A stretch of 11,063 bases of DNA from Phoronis ovalis (Eukaryota; Phoronida; Phoronidae). Numbering within the stretch: position 1 is the first letter of the stretch; the number at the start of each line of letters is the position of its first letter. The notes under the pieces were generated by a model that worked only from the letters and a program-made list of their open reading frames with translations, did no database searches and was not told the origin of the DNA. This document shows, piece by piece, positions 8,440 through 11,063 of this stretch. The stretch covers positions 1-11,063 of the forward strand of contig JAOXYB010056767.1 of NCBI GenBank assembly GCA_028565635.1, given 5' to 3'. Both the position numbers and the translations under genes were made by a program.

Positions 8440-8465
8440 ATATATATATATATATATATATATAT
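8440..8465. repeat. (AT)13 microsatellite
   Basis: Thirteen uninterrupted AT units immediately downstream of the AATAAA at 8414-8419. Likely length-polymorphic. Confidence 0.95.
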
Positions 8466-9385
8466 TAAATGTATATAAATCTCAGTCATAACAAAATGGA
8501 CATATAACAGACTTAAACACAGCTATATAAGCCTGTCAAAACTGATATTAAGAACTTTTCTAGCTAGTTTTTCTAGCTACATGACGGATAAATGAATATA
8601 GGAACAGATGGTAAATAAACTGCAACACTTTACTCAGGGAGAAGTAAATAACTTGATTGAAAACTGTCTAAAACTTGCAATCAGTTTAGAAAATGTACAT
8701 AATTTTGCCAGATAGCCAGGTAATGCAATGAATGCCAACCAAAACTAAACAATCTGTCAACCTAACAAATACTATGAGAAATTTTGCACCTTACTTGTAA
8801 ACTGCAGCAGTAGGGGTTTCTAAATATCAAACTAGTTATATTTTTTGGAAACCCTGGTACATACACATATAATTCCCATGGCACAACACATATATGGAAG
8901 ACCAAAGTAAAACACAGCACCATGTCAGAAATGCCCATGTGAAATGGATGTGTAGTGAATTAAAGATACAAAACAACTACCTCCATACTAAAGTGTATGT
9001 ACTAGGGGAGTATGGCAGATACATAATTTCTGGCAAAATAAGAAGTGAACAGTTCATTATCAGGTCTGCTCGATTTTTGGCGGAGTCAGAGTAGTCATAT
9101 TTGCATGCACCAGGGAGTATGGAGTAATGAACACAAGCAATCTCACAGTTCACTCTGTTTATGAATGAATCGCACTCTCGCGAGATGACAGCTGCAGGAT
9201 TGATCCTTCATAAGATGACGTAAATTGGGATAAAGATCGAATTTCTATCGCTACTCCACTTAGTGCATGCAAATGGTCTACTAATTAAGTACATTGTATA
9301 TCAATCGATGATCTTCAAGGTATTTAGAAAACATGGTTTGTATTTCTTTGGTGCTGTATGTAAAATATCACTAGATAGCACTCTA
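8466..9385. other. Convergent 3' region between the kinase gene and gene B
   Basis: Lies between the kinase polyadenylation region and the gene B stop, so it should hold the gene B 3' UTR. No canonical minus-strand AATAAA was seen; a CATAAA variant is at 9163-9158. It contains the inverted-repeat segment at 9087-9283 and a direct repeat of TTTTCTAGCTA at 8556 and 8569. An open + strand frame at 8894-9094 is not supported by any recognised motif. Confidence 0.45.
9087..9283. repeat. Inverted-repeat segment with octamer, TCTCGCGAGA and CRE-like motifs
   Basis: TTTGCATGCAC at 9100-9110 is mirrored by GTGCATGCAAA at 9263-9273. The flanks also pair in order: TACTCCA (inner) and CTACT (outer). Each arm contains the octamer ATGCAAAT, in opposite orientation. 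Between them are the palindrome TCTCGCGAGA at 9176-9185 and TGACGTAA at 9216-9223. It could be a small MITE-like element or a symmetric regulatory region. Confidence 0.45.
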
Positions 9386-9509
9386 TTAGGCAGTAGATTC
9401 TTCAACTTTCTTCTTTCTCCTTCGACTACGACTTGCCAACCCCATTGTACCTAATTCTTCAGTATCAAGCAAATTTTCTCTTGATCCCGTTTTCTTTTTC
9501 TTACGTTTT
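9386..9509 (-). CDS. Gene B, terminal exon with two basic clusters
   Basis: The acceptor is TTCTTTGTTTCGCAG| at 9510. Only one of three frames stays open to the exon end, and it is the one set by the exon at 9973-10067. It encodes 40 residues ending in TAA (9388-9386), with a second stop TAG directly after. It starts KRKKKKTGSREN, continues LLDTEELGTMGLA and ends SRSRRRKKKVEESTA. The two Lys/Arg clusters, about 20 residues apart, could serve as nuclear localisation signals or as a phosphoinositide- or nucleic-acid-binding tail; this is inference. It converges on the kinase gene. The protein family is not recognised. Confidence 0.75.
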
Positions 9510-9972
9510 CTGCGAAACAAAGAATTCACTATAAAAATGTCCATAACACAATTATTTCAGTGTTACTGCCAAACACAAAGTTAAACATATTTTTTCTAAG
9601 CTGTATAGTGGTGTAGTGTAGTGTAGAATAAACTACCATAAAATAATAAGACGAAATATTCATACTGACAACCTATGTACTAAAACATTTGTGGTCACAA
9701 TCTTTTTTACATTATGTGGAGAAGATAGTTTGCATTATACCAAACAAAAGTATGCTACAGTGCTTGCATGCTACATATTTTTAGTAAAGAACTTTTACAC
9801 ACGTATATATGTACTTAATGACGCCTCTACAGTAATCACCACCATGGCTGCCACTGATTCATGTGACACAACATTGGATTTATATCAGTGCTCATTACAC
9901 ATATGGTGTAACCAAATAAAGAGGTGAAAGATGGCATGTACACTAAATAAGGTACACATAGCATGTGCTTAC
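9510..9972 (-). other. Intron of gene B (463 bp)
   Basis: Donor GTAAGC at 9972 and acceptor TTTCGCAG at 9510 on the minus strand. Contains three copies of GTGTA at 9611-9625. An open + strand frame at 9691-9927 lies within it but has no splice or homology support. Confidence 0.65.
9611..9625. repeat. (GTGTA)3 minisatellite-like tract
   Basis: Three tandem pentamers within the gene B intron. Confidence 0.8.
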
Positions 9973-10067
9973 GTCTTTCTAGGTGTTCTTTCCATGTCGC
10001 TCTCTTCTGTTGCCGATACGAATTTCAATTCTCCTTCCTTCGTCACTACTGCTGTTGTTATTGTCTC
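9973..10067 (-). CDS. Gene B, penultimate exon (95 nt)
   Basis: The acceptor CTATTTGTTTAG| lies at 10068 and the donor AAAGAC|GTAAGC at 9973/9972, both good. The frame is open: ETITTAVVTKEGELKFV, then SATEESDMERTPRK. It leaves with two bases (AC) that join the next exon's A to give Thr. The segment is Thr/Glu-rich, likely a flexible acidic tail. It enters in phase 0, so an upstream exon ending on a complete codon is expected. Family not recognised. Confidence 0.7.
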
Positions 10068-10923
10068 CTAAACAAATAGAAATAATCAAGTAAAACAACA
10101 CTATTGCTAACTATAAAGCTAATCAACTGATTACTATTAACTATATATTTGTATCATATGGTCTTTCCTCTAGAAGTGTTCAATGTAGAATAATGTGTTT
10201 TGCTGTCACTGTGATTGTTTGCATGTCCTTGGATAGACTTTTGAAGCTGTCAACTGCTGCTTAATTTGTGGCATAACCTTGATGATCTTTAATCTTTTAC
10301 ATTTTTATCATACATCATCATTGATTCAAGAATGTAAAAATATTTACAAGCACCCTCAGTTTTTCTAAATCAGCTACTCAAATGCTTGTCTTTCAAGGAT
10401 GGCACATCTTAGTTTATTAAATGTTCCAAATCTTTATCAAATTTCCCCAAGTAATGTCATCCCAGTGGTTACAATACATTTTTTTCGAAGAAAACTTAGA
10501 CTGTTTGTTTGCACTTACATTTGACAACATTCTCCTTTTTCATTTTCTAGAATGTTGTCAAATTTTCTTTCTGTACTTATACACCAATATAAAAAATAAG
10601 TTACAAACATTGAAAACAAAACAATAGATAAACAAAACTATAACAAAGTTTAGAAAGATACCATTTTTATAACATTTGATGGTCCCATAAATTGTCTGAA
10701 ATTATAGAACACATTACGACACTACTATTTTTTTTATCCTATAATTGCTATTGATCACTTACACCAAAAGAATTATGTAATTGTGGGTTTCACAAATTAT
10801 CGTGTCAATATATATCAAGTCTAAATCATATTTCAGCAAACATTATTTTACTTATTAAATTTGTCAAAAGTGCCTTGTACATATATTGTTAGTCTTCACT
10901 TATATGTAAATGTATCCAGAAAC
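10068..10923. other. Probable gene B intron or upstream DNA
   Basis: AT-rich, with no exon I can support. It contains two consensus minus-strand donors, GTAAGTGC at 10518 and GTAAGTGA at about 10762, but neither has an upstream frame in the phase needed to join the exon at 10067. A perfect hairpin at 10519-10563 touches the first of these. Confidence 0.4.
10519..10563. repeat. Perfect 15-bp inverted repeat (hairpin, 15-nt loop)
   Basis: ATTTGACAACATTCT at 10519-10533 is the exact reverse complement of 10549-10563, with a T-rich loop between. On the minus strand one arm ends exactly at a consensus donor (GTAAGTGC from 10518), so pairing could mask or present that site. Confidence 0.7.
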
Positions 10924-11000
10924 ACTGTCTGTTAACAAGAGGTCTGCTGGTGCAGACAGATGTGCATCATATGATGTAGTTTCTTCAGTTGTAAAGCCAT
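10924..11000 (-). CDS. Candidate upstream exon of gene B or of another minus-strand gene
   Basis: A minus-strand frame is open from 11058 to a TAA at 10902-10900 and reads GFTTEETTSYDAHL then SAPADLLLTDS in its most protein-like part. A pyrimidine-rich stretch ends in TACAAAG at 11001, a possible acceptor. A weak donor, ACAGT|GTTTCT, at 10923 would leave in phase 0, as needed to enter the exon at 10067. The Thr/Glu/Ser composition resembles that exon. The donor is poor, and an alternative frame opens with ATG in a strong context at 11000 (MALQLKKLHHM...) and runs 22 codons. Treat as tentative. Confidence 0.35.
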
Positions 11001-11063
11001 CTTTGTATATATAAGAGTTTTGAGGTTGATAATAGAGGGAAAATTTCAAATTTTTGGTTTAAA

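Noticed and set aside
8894-9094. 66-codon + strand frame beginning MEDQSKTQHHV
   Set aside because: No splice context, motif or composition evidence, and it lies in a convergent 3' region. Lengths like this occur by chance.
9691-9927. 78-codon + strand frame inside the gene B intron
   Set aside because: No recognisable domain or regulatory context, and it is antisense to an intron with good splice sites.

Overview
The window is nuclear DNA of an animal. It is AT-rich (roughly two thirds A+T by eye), with short exons, GT-AG introns, long non-coding stretches and microsatellites. Base composition, repeat style (CAGA and TA tracts) and a divergent kinase in one coding exon fit a marine invertebrate such as a bivalve or other lophotrochozoan. 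That taxon is inference only.

The only long coding region is on the + strand at 5710-8055. It encodes a 781-residue protein with a disordered Ser/Asn/Glu-rich N-terminal half and a divergent protein kinase domain at the C-terminus. A 5' leader exon ending at 5289 and a 420-bp intron (5290-5709) precede it. A palindromic CRE (TGACGTCA) and an ETS-like site lie at 5199-5222. A polyadenylation signal is at 8414-8419, followed by a TA microsatellite.

Two further genes lie on the minus strand and were found by reading splice sites and phases. Gene A, on the left, has exons at about 3090-2940, 802-741 and 327-277. They join in phase into one open frame that continues off the left edge, so gene A and the kinase gene are arranged head to head. 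Gene B, on the right, has exons at 10067-9973 and 9509-9386. They join in phase and end in TAA after two Lys/Arg clusters, so gene B and the kinase gene converge tail to tail. A possible further upstream exon of gene B, or part of another minus-strand gene, is at about 11000-10924. I recognise the family of neither gene A nor gene B.

The rest is intron and intergenic DNA. It holds a few structures worth checking: an inverted-repeat segment at 9087-9283 with octamer, TCTCGCGAGA and CRE-like motifs; a perfect 15-bp stem at 10519-10563 touching a consensus splice donor; an 18-bp word repeated 5 kb apart at 34 and 4981; and an upstream ORF whose stop codon abuts the ATG at the leader exon's splice junction. 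No tRNA, rRNA, CRISPR array or intact transposon was seen.
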